A stretch of 64,000 nt of DNA from Talinum fruticosum (taxonomy: Eukaryota; Streptophyta; Magnoliopsida; Caryophyllales; Talinaceae), in NCBI GenBank assembly GCA_021018815.1, contig JAITYX010000003.1, positions 9,948,501 through 10,012,500 on the forward strand, given 5' to 3'. Positions 1 to 9,972 of the stretch are shown here, in pieces. A program made the translations under genes and the position numbers. How positions within the stretch are numbered: the first letter of the stretch is position 1; every line of letters begins with the position of its first letter. The notes below the pieces were generated by a model, which saw only the letters and a list, made by a program, of their open reading frames with translations, was not told the origin of the DNA and searched no databases.

Positions 1-881
1 ATAATCTTACCCCAAAAATTACTCCCATCATACAAGTACTTCCGTAAAGAAAGGCCTGATTGACAGCGCTCGTTTTCCCGAGACCTAACCCACCTAATTT
101 CTTAGGAGCACAAATTTTATCCTAAGTAACCATAGGTAGACCCTTATTTGCCTCATAATTTCTCCAAAAAAATCTCTGTTAATTTTGTCCATATTTAATT
201 GAATAAGAACCACTCTACTCGCTTTGGATATTGAGTTAGCTTTCCAGCTTCGCAATTTAGCATCCGCCCTTCTAAGAAGATCATTAAATAACGATCTAAT
301 AGGCCTCCTCGGAAAACTGGACAACCCGGTATTTACCCGGAGAGTCCGAATGAGGTATATTAAACATTGAGGAGACAGATCTTCCGGTCGCTGCAGAGCA
401 ATTTTTCGATAAGGTCAAAGATGATTTATGAAAATTGATAAGCCGACCTCGATTGAAGGCGGAATTCACTTAGCAGATTTTGAACCCTCAAGCACGTTTC
501 ATAGCTCCCCTTAAAAATAGGAGACTATCATCAGCAAAAAGGAGACAGGTAATTTTGTTGGCTTGCGGACATATTTTGATGCCAATTCTTGATTTCGGCT
601 ATTGTGCCAATCGATGAAGTCCGAATGTGAGAACTTCCATGCGAGAGAATAAATAGGTATGGAGATAATGGGTCTCCTTGTCAAAGCCCTCGAGAGGATG
701 TAGAAAGTCGCAAGTTTCATCATTCACAATGATGGAATAAGTAACGATAGAAATACACTCCCTAATCCAATTGATCCGGATAGGATGAAAACCTAGTTCC
801 ATGAGACAAGCAAGAACAAAGTCCCATTCGACACGATCATAAGCTTTTCCATGTCCAGACTTTAGCCCACTTCCATTATAC
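1..881 (-). mobile_element. LINE (L1-type) reverse transcriptase fragment, decayed
   Basis: Read on the minus strand, the 599-883 frame carries KAYDRVEWDFV and a following WIRECI..V.YSIIV segment, which are RT palm motif A and its neighbours in plant L1-type LINEs. FADDSLLF, the RT motif with the catalytic Asp pair, lies at 516-538. The thumb-like segment KLRSWKANSISKASRVVLIQ lies in the 94-324 frame, followed near 1-100 by a GLGLGKTSAVNQAFL stretch in another frame. Order and spacing fit one LINE pol running right to left, with frame changes between blocks, so it is a pseudogene. Its 3' part lies outside the window. It stops abruptly at about 881 against an LTR fragment, as expected for a 5'-truncated LINE insertion. 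Family assignment is firm; the exact left end is unseen. Confidence 0.85.
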
Positions 882-1707
882 AAATCTCAACATTTCTTAT
901 ATAAATAACTAATAATGAATCATTTGCAAATCAAGTTTTGTCACCTAATTAAGTTGTCCCCGATCAATTATCAATTATCGTGGCTTACGCCCTTCAATTT
1001 CACCCACGCGGCTTCAACTCGGGTTCTTGGTCGGCTCGGGAGGTGTGCACCTTATTCAAAGATCGCATCAATTATATACAAGGGGTTCCACTTTCGGATA
1101 ATAACCGGCAAGCAAGTTTTACTCATATTCTCTCCCCCGATTTCAAACTAAAATGAATTGAAATACGCGCGCTCAATTAAAATGTTTTCAAAGCAGCTTT
1201 TACAGTGCAGGAATGTTCGTATCGAATTTCGACTCATTCTTCGAAATATTTTACTATTTTTGTTTTTTTAGGAAAAGCATATGTGGACAGTCCATTGCCT
1301 AAAGAAGTCCGATGGAAGCAAGACTTAGCTGGACAAATCGTTATCACTTATCCGTGATGGGCACGAGTGATTTGGTCTTGGGTTTGCCCTTGGAAGGTAT
1401 TACATATGGCGTATTTTCGGATAGACAATTGCGGGGTTTGTATAATATATAAAATGTCTCGTAACCGTATGTTGGTAGTTGGTTTAATCATGTGGTATGG
1501 TTTAACTTTTTGGGACATAAATATTTACTCCTATCAGGACTTGTATAAGCGTAAGTGATTGACGCAAGTTTTCTTATATGCATTCTATTTTAGCCTGGTC
1601 CTATTTTTAGGACGGCGGTAACGCCTTCGGTCGTTAACTTCCGCTGCGACCATACTTCATACCCTCTAATCGGGGATTATTAAATAATGGTGATTGGGGG
1701 TGTTACA
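882..1707 (-). mobile_element. Truncated LTR, minus-strand copy of the 22.9-kb LTR family
   Basis: This segment is the reverse complement, with scattered differences, of the first roughly 850 bases of the LTR at 22934-25646. Shared landmarks are the terminal GTTACA (here at 1702-1707), the stretch around 'taatcggggattattaaata', and the block around 'cgcgcgctcaattaaaatg'. Homology ends near 881, where the LINE begins, so only the LTR 5' part survives. No coding content is expected; the small frames inside have no recognisable domain. Confidence 0.8.
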
Positions 1708-2594
1708 CAAGTGAATTAGTGTTCTTTGGTATGCGTGTCATTATGAATTTAAGGATGCAGATGTGTACATTAAATTTGTCTATGGTGGACATTGATTTTT
1801 ATGTTAATGCATATGATTTCAATGGAAAAAATTTGCTCTTTTATTTAATTGTATTTGATTTTTACTTATAGGTATGCTTACCATACATTAGACTTTTGTG
1901 TATGAATAGTTTGGCTATTGGTCGTTAAAAATAGTATTATTGTTATTTTTTCATTACTTAATATTTTAATATTTTTCTTTTTTTAGACTATTTTTATGTC
2001 ATTCTGAAGACAATAGTGCACTGGTTAGTAGATAAATTATAGTGGTGAAGACTATTGTACATCGTTTGAAAGTGTATTGTCCACTATTTAACAGACAAAA
2101 TGTGGCAGTGAAAACTATTATACACCATCCCAGAGATTATTATACACCATCCTAAAATTTTGTACACCATCTCAAAGATTATCGTACACCATATGTTACA
2201 ATATTACGCATCAATTTTTTGTTTATTTCACACTGTTCTAAAATTAAAAATTGAACGTTATTAAACAAATAATACAAAAAGTATTACCAATAAAAGGAGT
2301 GTTTTTATTGTACACAAACTTTTTTATGAATATTGTACATAAAAACTTTGCTTACTACAATTGATATTCATCCATGGTATAACTTTTGTTTTAGGGAAAA
2401 AAACAAGACGAAGAAAATATGGCTAAAAAATGACAGAAGAGGCATAAAAGAAAAAATAAAAATAAGTGTGTGATGCCATGTGGATATTATTATATTTACT
2501 TTGCATATGCTTGAGACACGTGCAGCATATGAAAATACGGAATGATATGCCCTGCCGGGAGAAGGATAGATTTTTCGATGTACATAACGTTCAC

Positions 2595-2777
2595 CTAACT
2601 TCTTGGTAAATTCGTAAAGCTCCTCTGCACAAGTTCAGTTTCTCCTTTACTCTCTAATGAACTCGAGTTCGCTTGGTTAATTGATGTTTTCCCTTCCTCA
2701 ACATCTATATCATCTTCCTCAGCTACCTCTGTCGTCATGATTAACTTTAGTCGATCAGCATCTTCGACAATTACTAT
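2595..2777 (-). CDS. Short acidic open frame, possible 3' exon (unrecognised)
   Basis: The minus strand is open for about 60 codons up to a TAG at 2595-2597. The translation is rich in Glu, Asp and Ser, including TTEVAEEDDIDVEEGK and NSSSLESKGETELVQ, and is more protein-like in composition than the flanking AT-rich DNA. There is no good start codon at its head; an AG just upstream (on the minus strand) could be a splice acceptor. It lies downstream, on the same strand, of the better-supported block at 3401-3633, so the two could be exons of one gene or gene fragment. I do not recognise the family. It could be chance. Confidence 0.25.
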   Translation of the reverse strand: MVIVEDADRLKLIMTTEVAEEDDIDVEEGKTSINQANSSSLESKGETELVQRSFTNLPRS

Positions 2778-3400
2778 TCACAAATGGCCTTAGTAAAATT
2801 CTCGCTTCTAATGATTGACACTTAACCATAAGTGAAATACTTTTTAAAGAGTACTAATATTGGTACATGCACATAAAAATTATTAGTTTTTATTGTCACT
2901 ATGAAATTTGTGATATTAGTCCCTAAAAGATGGTATATTTTTCACAACATTTTATTTAGAGATTCTATTGTTTATTGATTTTGAATAAATTTTATATTCA
3001 CTCTTTAAGTTTAAATAAAAATTAAAAAAATGCTGTCAAATTAGGTGAGCACAGCTCAAAGTTAAGGGTATATTCGAGTCGAGTCCAAGACTGGCTAGAC
3101 TTGTTAAGTAATGGTGCCGAGTTCTGTACATGAGCCAAGCTTGACCAAGCTTAGCCAGACCTTGATGTACTGTTTTTTTCCTTATATGATTCAAATTCTC
3201 ATGTGATTATTAAGTTTGAAATATATTTGATCTTCAGAAAATTGTATATGACGTCCAACTTAAAATAATAAGGATCAATCAATAATACAATTTAAAGTTG
3301 AATAATTAATGTTCTAAATATAAATGCAACCATGCACATATTGTCTCTACAATCCTTCAACAAGTTAGGAACCCTCTCAATTAGGCAACGCAAAGTTCAA

Positions 3401-3633
3401 TTAACTTGATTGAGCTTGTGATTGAGTGGACCAATTTTCCTCTTTAGCTAATTTCTCAAGCCTCAAAATTTCAAGGTACTGTGTGTTATGCCGCTTGGTC
3501 ATCTCAGCGTATGTGATGGGCTCCTCCGACAGCGGCTTTTCTCCCTCCGACCTGAGAGGATAAACCTTGGCTCGGCCTTTTGGTGTGGGTTCGTGAAGAC
3601 GTACTGCTATTGGCAGCCGTGTTTCTTCTGAAT
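3401..3633 (-). CDS. Coding-looking terminal exon of an unrecognised gene (fragment)
   Basis: On the minus strand an AG at 3634-3635 (a plausible acceptor, preceded by an AT-rich tract) is followed by 76 uninterrupted codons ending in TAA at 3401-3403. The peptide has a mixed, charged, soluble composition, including LPIAVRLHEPTPKGRAKVYP, then PLSEEPITYAEMTKRHN and LEILRLEKLAKEENW. Its GC content is clearly higher than that of the neighbourhood. Just upstream (3650-3710) another stretch, MINGKFKNADHETT, is open in a different frame and is separated from this one by a (TA)7 run. Either the TA run broke one exon or two exons meet here. It matches no transposon protein I know. I read it as a remnant or 3' part of a host gene, function unknown. 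Confidence 0.4.
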
Positions 3634-4381
3634 CTGAGTATATATATATATAGTTGTCTCATGGTCCGCGTTCTTGAACTTTCCGTTGATCATGCACTGC
3701 TCATCAAATTAACATACTCTTTTATTTTTAAAGAATAGAATTAAACTTAGTTAAGTCTAGGGATGGACATTCAGTCAAATCTTCATTGGGTCAAACAGGT
3801 CAAACCATTTAATATTGGGTTAATAAAAAGGTCAAATAAATAATAGATCAAATCAATAACGCATCAATATATTTATCCATCAATAGACACTATATTTTTT
3901 AAAATTGATCTCTAATACTAATTTCAAGGATTGCACTTAGTTAAGTTTATTTGGAACAATATATAACAGTGAGTATTATATGGAGATATTTTTATTAAAA
4001 TTTACTATGTTTTAAAAATGGCTTGAACGGTGGTCGACCTTAATCTGACCCAATAAATCAATTTATTTATATGAAAAGTCCGGTTTAGTCCACTTTCTTA
4101 GTTGATCGTCCATGACTTGACCCAACCTAAGGCTGTTGATGTGACCCGATCCAACTGAGTGCCCACCTTTTATTAGTACATAAACCTATATATGGGATGA
4201 AAACACAAGAAATGCCCTCTTACAAAACTTGTCTCATAGAATTAAAGGGCAGTTGTTATTATGATGTATTATACTCATTGGTCACATGTGAATAGATTTG
4301 TTGGACGAAAAAGTAATGTTTAGAGAATAAAAGAAGAAAATAAATTAAAGTTTATGAGATTATCTTAGATGTAATTTAATT

Positions 4382-4513
4382 TGAATCAAAGAGAGAACAA
4401 AAGATAACTAGGCCAACCCAAAACATGTGATTTAGATCAGATGAAGATGAATCAAAGAGAGAACAAAAGATAACTAGGCCAACCCAAAACATGTGATTTA
4501 GATCAGATGAAGA
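4382..4513. repeat. 66-bp tandem duplication
   Basis: A 66-base unit starting 'tgaatcaaagagagaacaaa' at 4382 is repeated at 4448 with no visible difference, ending at 4513. Two copies only. The identity suggests a recent local duplication. Confidence 0.9.
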
Positions 4514-5409
4514 ATTGGATTAGAATATGTTCTCTCTGTGAGTTTCTTGTCATCTTAGTAATCTAATCAAATGCATGTTAGTTTTGTATGAATGAAGTAA
4601 GCTGCATAGTGGTGTGGGAGTCATTTTCTGATGGGCTTAATCTTTAATAGCATCTAAACGGATCGTTAGAAGATTTTGTTTGCGTAGACATTGAGGCATA
4701 TAAAATTATCCTTGGGGCTTTTCATGAGCTTGCTTAATTAAAAATTCAATTTTAATGTTGGATTTGACAAAATTGTACGTGCTTGCTTTCTAATTGGTCC
4801 AATTGATTATATGTCAAAATTAGTTTGCTTTATATTGCGTTAGAGTTAGGCCTATCATTCAATTCATTTAGAACAAGCTAGTAACCCTATATGTACGTTT
4901 GCTTTATTAGCTCATTCCTGAAATAAGAGAGAAAAAACAGAAACAACAATAATCCTAGTCTTGTGGCTTCCTTTGCTGAGTTCCAGACTTCCATTACCAA
5001 GTAACAGTCGATAGCGACGTTGTAGCCAAGTATAGTTTGAAATTTTAAAATGATTCCTACCAGCTTCTAATTATAATTAACATTAATTGGTAGCCTTTCT
5101 TTTTATGCCATTTAAAAATAGTTGTTATGTAAACATCCTTGGTGTTGAATTGGACAATGTTATGGTGCAAGTGCTCAACGTTAACTTATAGCTGCTAAGC
5201 CAATCATGCTGTAGATTGAGTACTAAGTGTGAACATTCAACTGTTTTTTTCTTTGTGTTGGTCTTATTTTCCTTTTGTTTCCCTCGTGTCTATTCTCATT
5301 AAGAATAATTGAAGTATAATCATATATATATATATTAAAAGTTGGGTAGAAGCTCTATATGAGTGACACATAGGACGCTTATGTGGCAATAGCATTGAGT
5401 GAAATTGTT

Positions 5410-5825
5410 TTTATTTTTTTAAATTTTTATGATTATGATAGGAAAAAAATAATTTTTTTAAACTAATTTAATTATTACTAGCTAATTTAGTAGGGTTTAT
5501 ATCAATATTAATATTAGATACTTATGTTTCACAACTATTTTTTCTTATTTTATATTTCACTATAGTAAGTTATTTTATTAGACAATCCAAGAAAAAGTAT
5601 AAATTAAAATTGTTTTTAATTTTTTTATAAATTTTTATAATTATGCTAGGAAAAAATTTTTTTAAACTAATTTAATTATTACCAGCTAATTTAGTAGGGT
5701 TTATATCAACATTGATATTAGATACTTATGTTTCACAACTATTTTTTTCTTATTTTATATTTCACTATATTAAGTTATTTTATTAGACAATCCAAGAAAA
5801 AGTATAACTTATTAAATTAATAATT
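5410..5825. repeat. Two copies of a ~206-bp direct repeat at the Helitron head
   Basis: The block containing 'agctaatttagtagggttta', 'gatacttatgtttcacaact' and 'gacaatccaagaaaaagtat' occurs twice with a spacing of about 206 bases. A weaker third relative is seen near 15910-15990. The copies differ at several sites, so the duplication is not recent. Confidence 0.8.
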
Positions 5826-6013
5826 ATCAAATTAATCTAATTTCATCAATTTTAAAAAACTGTGAATAACTTATTAAATTAGGATGTTGAAAATTTATCA
5901 CAAAATTGAATACTAATATTATAACTTTTTATAGAAAATATTATTAATAGAAAATGCAGGGGTATACTAATAGAAAATATTTAAAAATGAGTAAAAATTA
6001 TACCTTTTTATAG

Positions 6014-6310
6014 TTTTTAAAATGATTATTAATATATGTAATATTATTGAGGAAGGCTAAAAGATGAAAAAAAAATATGAAGCAAGAACATTAACAATTA
6101 CCAAATTAATTCAATTTTATCAATTCTAAAAACTGTCAATAATTTATTGAATTAAGATATTGAAAATTTATCTCAAAATTGAATACTAATATTTTTTTAA
6201 AGGAGAATACTAATATTATTAATATATGTTTATGAAGGAAGGCCACTAGGCATAAGTTACACCAAAATGATAACTGAAAAAATTATATTAGCTTAACTAA
6301 ATAAAATATA
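6014..6310. repeat. Helitron-internal ~300-bp block, copy 1 of 3
   Basis: This block (landmarks 'gaggaaggctaaaagat', 'gaaggaaggccactag', ending 'aactaaataaaatata') recurs almost whole at about 9472-9778 and partly at about 12305-12510. Copy 1 ends exactly where the CACTA element begins. Confidence 0.85.
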
Positions 6311-6934
6311 CACTACTAGAAAACTGCAAATTTGCGACTGAAATAGCGACGGAATGGCGGCAAATAGCGACGGAATTTCGGCATTAGCGACGGAATCAGC
6401 GACGGAACTCTTCCGTTGCTGAAAAGCGGGTCGCTAAATATCAGCGACGGAAATTTTCAATTCCGTCGTTACTTAGGGACGGATTAGCGACGGGCACCTC
6501 CGTAGCCGATGGAAATCAGCGACGGAACGACATTCCGTCAGCTGAATTAGCGACGGAATTGAGGGCTTTCCGTCGCCGATTGGTACCGATCCGTTGTCTG
6601 TTCCGTCACTGTTCCATCAAAAATTCTAAATATTGTTTTCTATTTATTCATTACCCTAGAATAGAAAATTGTGAATGGATATACAAATCCACCATTCACA
6701 TATGTGACACTTACATTTGGCATTTACATATGCCGGCCACAAATAATTCATCAAAGTTGGATATACAAATCCAACTTACATGTTCAACATCATCAACAAC
6801 CATAACATACTTAAAACAAATTCACAAGTTCAACACAACAAACAAACAATAACTCACAAGAAACCTCAAACATATTTAAATAGTTCGCAAAGTGGTGATC
6901 ACCAATATATACAAAAGTTCACATTTGAATTCAC

Positions 6935-6982
6935 TCATCCTCATCCTCATCCTCGTCCTCATCCTCATCCTCATCCTCATCC
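6935..6982. repeat. (TCATCC)n microsatellite in CACTA element 1
   Basis: Eight or so near-perfect hexamers 'tcatcc' with one 'tcgtcc' variant. The His-Pro frame across it is a repeat artefact. Confidence 0.9.
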
Positions 6983-8300
6983 TCTTTTGGTTCTCGCCTC
7001 TACCTCTCTCCATTTTTCTGTACATAAACAAGTAATTCACACTATTAGTAAACATCCAACGGTTCAAGTGATTTCATATAAAACAACATATATTCTTGAG
7101 CCAATTTACATAAAAAACCGTAGCTTATGTAATGAGGGCTTTGAGAACAACGAAACTATGATTATAAATATTTCGAGATGAGCTTTTAATATATATTTTT
7201 GAAAATTGAGTGCCTACATTACATGATATGGACCTTTGAGCCAATTTACATAACATGTGATCATCAAGTTGACAATTATATGAAAGGTTTGGTTGAATAA
7301 TAAGAGAGGGCGAGAGGTTCCTCCAGGCCTCGGTTGGCTAATGTTTTAAATGTTGAAAGGGAACTAAATGGAACCATATAAACTGTCTATTTCAAACAAA
7401 TAAAAAAAATAGAAAAAATTGTTTTAGATGATCATTTTTTGCCCTTTTGGCTTGGTTAAGGCCAATACCTATTCCCCTTTTGCTTTCTCTTCCTAGCTAC
7501 TATTATTTTCTTGTGTACACATTAGAATAATGGAAAGTTATCGATTTATGTCGATAAGGTCAGTTAGCCACTTATTCATATATATGTATATATGGTTCTT
7601 TTTTACCCGATTAATTAGAAAATTCGTAGATTGTAATAAGTTTCGGATAAGCAATATAATAAAATATAAACCGATATACTAAAGATCAGTCAATTCCAAC
7701 TAAAATCATTAAAGAAAAGTGACATAAAAGCAATGAAATATTCTCCCAAGATGGGACAAAAGTGTATATGGTAGTACAAGGAATTTGTTAATTAACTTTC
7801 TAAATTCGAGAAAGTGGATTGGGTATCATTTTCATTCATTTCTATTATACCAATCATTAAGTGATAATCTTGGTCATTAGAAAGACAAAAAGCCTTATCA
7901 TTATGACAATAATCATTCAACAAAACGTTCTTCAAAGTTCCAAAAGAGTTGGCATGTCTTTAAGACAATGTATATTTCAAAATTTATTACTATAATGACA
8001 CTTATCCATTAATCAAGTTATTTATCTCTTATAGCAGTCGTTATATCAACAAATCAAGACCAAACAAGGCCCATTCTAACACATTGTGTATGTAAAAAAG
8101 AATAAGTTCACACCTAATTAGCATAAATAAACTCATATACATATAATTAAACTTATCATACAAGTAAAGCAATCATACCTATAAGCATACCTAATTAGCG
8201 TGAACAACCTCACACAAATAAACAACAAACAATTACACATATATAAATCACAAAACCATTTCCCTCAACTTCAACAATAATGTCCAACAAATCCAACATA

Positions 8301-8800
8301 ATTGCACATTTTTCTATTCAAATTCATCCACAATCAACATTAATTTCCACCAAATTACATATATTCGTCAATTTCAACTTACATTTTTTAAAACCCTAAA
8401 TTTAACTTCAATAACATTTACTCCATAAACAACGCAATTGCACACTTTTCTATTCAAATTCATCCACAAACAACATTAATTTCCACTAAATTACATATAT
8501 TCGTCAATTTCAAGTGACAATGTTCAAAACCCTAAATTTAACTTCCATAACATTTACTCCATAACCAACACAATTGCACATTTTTCTTCTCAAATTCATT
8601 CACAAACAACATTAATTCCCACCAAAGTACATATATTCGTCAATTTCAAGTTACATTTTTTAAAACCCTAAATTTAACTTCAATAACATTTACTCCATAA
8701 ACAACACAATTTCACATTTTTCTTCTCAAATTCATTCACAAACAACATTAATTTCCAACAAATTACATATATTCATCAATTTCAACTTCAATTTTGTAAA
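8301..8800. repeat. 136-bp tandem array inside CACTA element 1
   Basis: Units begin with 'attgcacatttttctattc' or close variants at 8301, 8437, 8573 and 8709, an exact 136-base period, with a partial last unit ending near 8800. Internal landmarks are 'acatatattcgtcaatttca' and 'ccctaaatttaacttc'. The units differ by a few substitutions each. Confidence 0.9.
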
Positions 8801-8844
8801 ACCATAAATCTACAAAAATCAACACAAGCATACCTCAAAATTAT

Positions 8845-9135
8845 AGGCGGCACCGGCGGCGGCACGAGCGGCGACAACAAAGGTCGGGCGTGTGGCGGCA
8901 GCGGCGGCGGTGCGTCGGCGGCGTCCTCCACCCGAGCGCGAAGCGGCGGTGTAGGGGTCGGGCGAAACCAAGCCGAACGGTGGTTATTCGGCATTGGTGG
9001 TCCTCAACCGGCGGCGGAAGGGCGGCGGCCGGCTGCAGCGGCGGGCGTAGTCGCCGGCGGTGGTGGCTGTTGGCGGTGGTGAATCGGCGGGCGTAGTTGC
9101 ACTCGCTCTCTCTGTTTGCGCGGATAAATCCCGAA
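8845..9135. other. GC-rich (GGC)n-biased block in CACTA element 1
   Basis: A sharp change in base composition: dense 'ggcggc' and 'cggcgg' trinucleotides inside otherwise AT-rich DNA. Several frames stay open here only because AT-rich stops are missing. The Arg/Gly/Pro peptides have no recognisable domain. It may be a captured host segment or a simple-sequence expansion. Confidence 0.6.
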
Positions 9136-9442
9136 CCGGCCGAGCCGCTCGGATTTATGTGTAATTAGCGACGGAATCTTCCGTCGCTAATTAGTAAATT
9201 AAAAAATTTTTCGCCGGAGTTTTGTAATGTCCACTAGCGACGGCTAAGCGACGGAATATTCCGTCACTAAGCCGTCGCTGACCTCAAAATAGCGACGGAC
9301 GTCATGTTCCGTCGCTAATTCTGTCGGTGGATGAACCAGGTGGCATTTTGTGTCGGTGTCCGTCGCCGATTCCGTCACTATCGGGCGACGGAGTTGTTTC
9401 CGTCGCTCATTTCCGTCGCTATTTTATAGTTTTGTAGTAGTG

Positions 9443-9972
9443 ATAAGTTATAATAGGCTAGCTTTTTACACTTTTTAAAATGATTAATAATATATGTAAT
9501 ATTATTGAGGAAGGCTAAAAGATAAAAAAGACACATGACGTAAGAACATTAACAATTAGCAAATTAATGATTAATTCAATTTCATCAATTCCAAAAACTG
9601 TCAATTACTTATTAAATTAAGATATTGAAAATTTATCTCAAAATTAAATACTAATATTTTTTTAAAGGAAAATACTAATATTATTAATATATGTATTATG
9701 AAGGAAGGCCACTAGACATAAGTTACACCAAAATGATAACTGAAACAATTATATTAGCTTAACTAAATAAAATATAAGTTATAATAGGCTAAAATATATT
9801 AATTGATTAATTATTATATTATATTAGTTTAATAAAATAAAATATAAGTTATAATAGGCCAAAAGGCATATTAATTGATCAATCCTTCCCCTTCTTCCGC
9901 TCCAATTCTATAAATATCGAAACTATTAGAGTAAAATCTCATACAAAACAAACATAAACTATATAGTCGTAA
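9443..9972. repeat. Helitron block copy 2 with unfilled CACTA target sites
   Basis: It resumes the block interrupted by the CACTA element. About 9472-9778 is a second copy of 6014-6310. It continues through 'ataaaatataagttataata' at about 9768-9787, the uninterrupted equivalent of the CACTA target, and a third such join occurs at about 9838-9857. Confidence 0.85.

Larger units (their letters stand above)
1708..5319. other. Intergenic AT-rich DNA
   Basis: Mostly AT-rich non-coding DNA between the LTR fragment and the Helitron 5' end. At 2100-2195 the motif 'tacaccat' recurs several times as a short degenerate repeat. Two coding-looking minus-strand blocks (2595-2777 and 3401-3633) and a 66-bp tandem duplication (4382-4513) are listed separately. 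I found no transposon termini, RNA gene or long frame in the rest. Confidence 0.6.
6311..9442. mobile_element. Non-autonomous CACTA (En/Spm-type) element 1
   Basis: The left end begins CACTACTAGAAAA at 6311. The right end, read in reverse, begins CACTACTACAAAAC at 9442. Both ends are followed by the same subterminal motif, AGCGACGGAA, repeated many times (about 6344-6560 and 9168-9420). A 3-bp target duplication ATA flanks it (6308-6310 and 9443-9445), as expected for CACTA elements. Two unfilled copies of the target lie just downstream (near 9760-9793 and 9836-9858). No transposase domain is present. The interior holds a TCATCC microsatellite, a 136-bp tandem array and a GC-rich block, so it depends on a transposase supplied elsewhere. 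Confidence 0.93.

Noticed and set aside
5320..5340. Helitron start at a later TC in the TA run
   Set aside because: A|TC at 5319-5321 best fits the known start followed by the conserved head; a shift of some bases cannot be fully excluded.
6780..7181. 133-codon frame in CACTA element 1
   Set aside because: It crosses the TCATCC microsatellite, and its His-Pro repeat and AT-driven remainder have no domain.
8788..9096. Overlapping Pro/Arg/Gly frames
   Set aside because: They are open only because of the GGC-rich composition, with similar frames on both strands.
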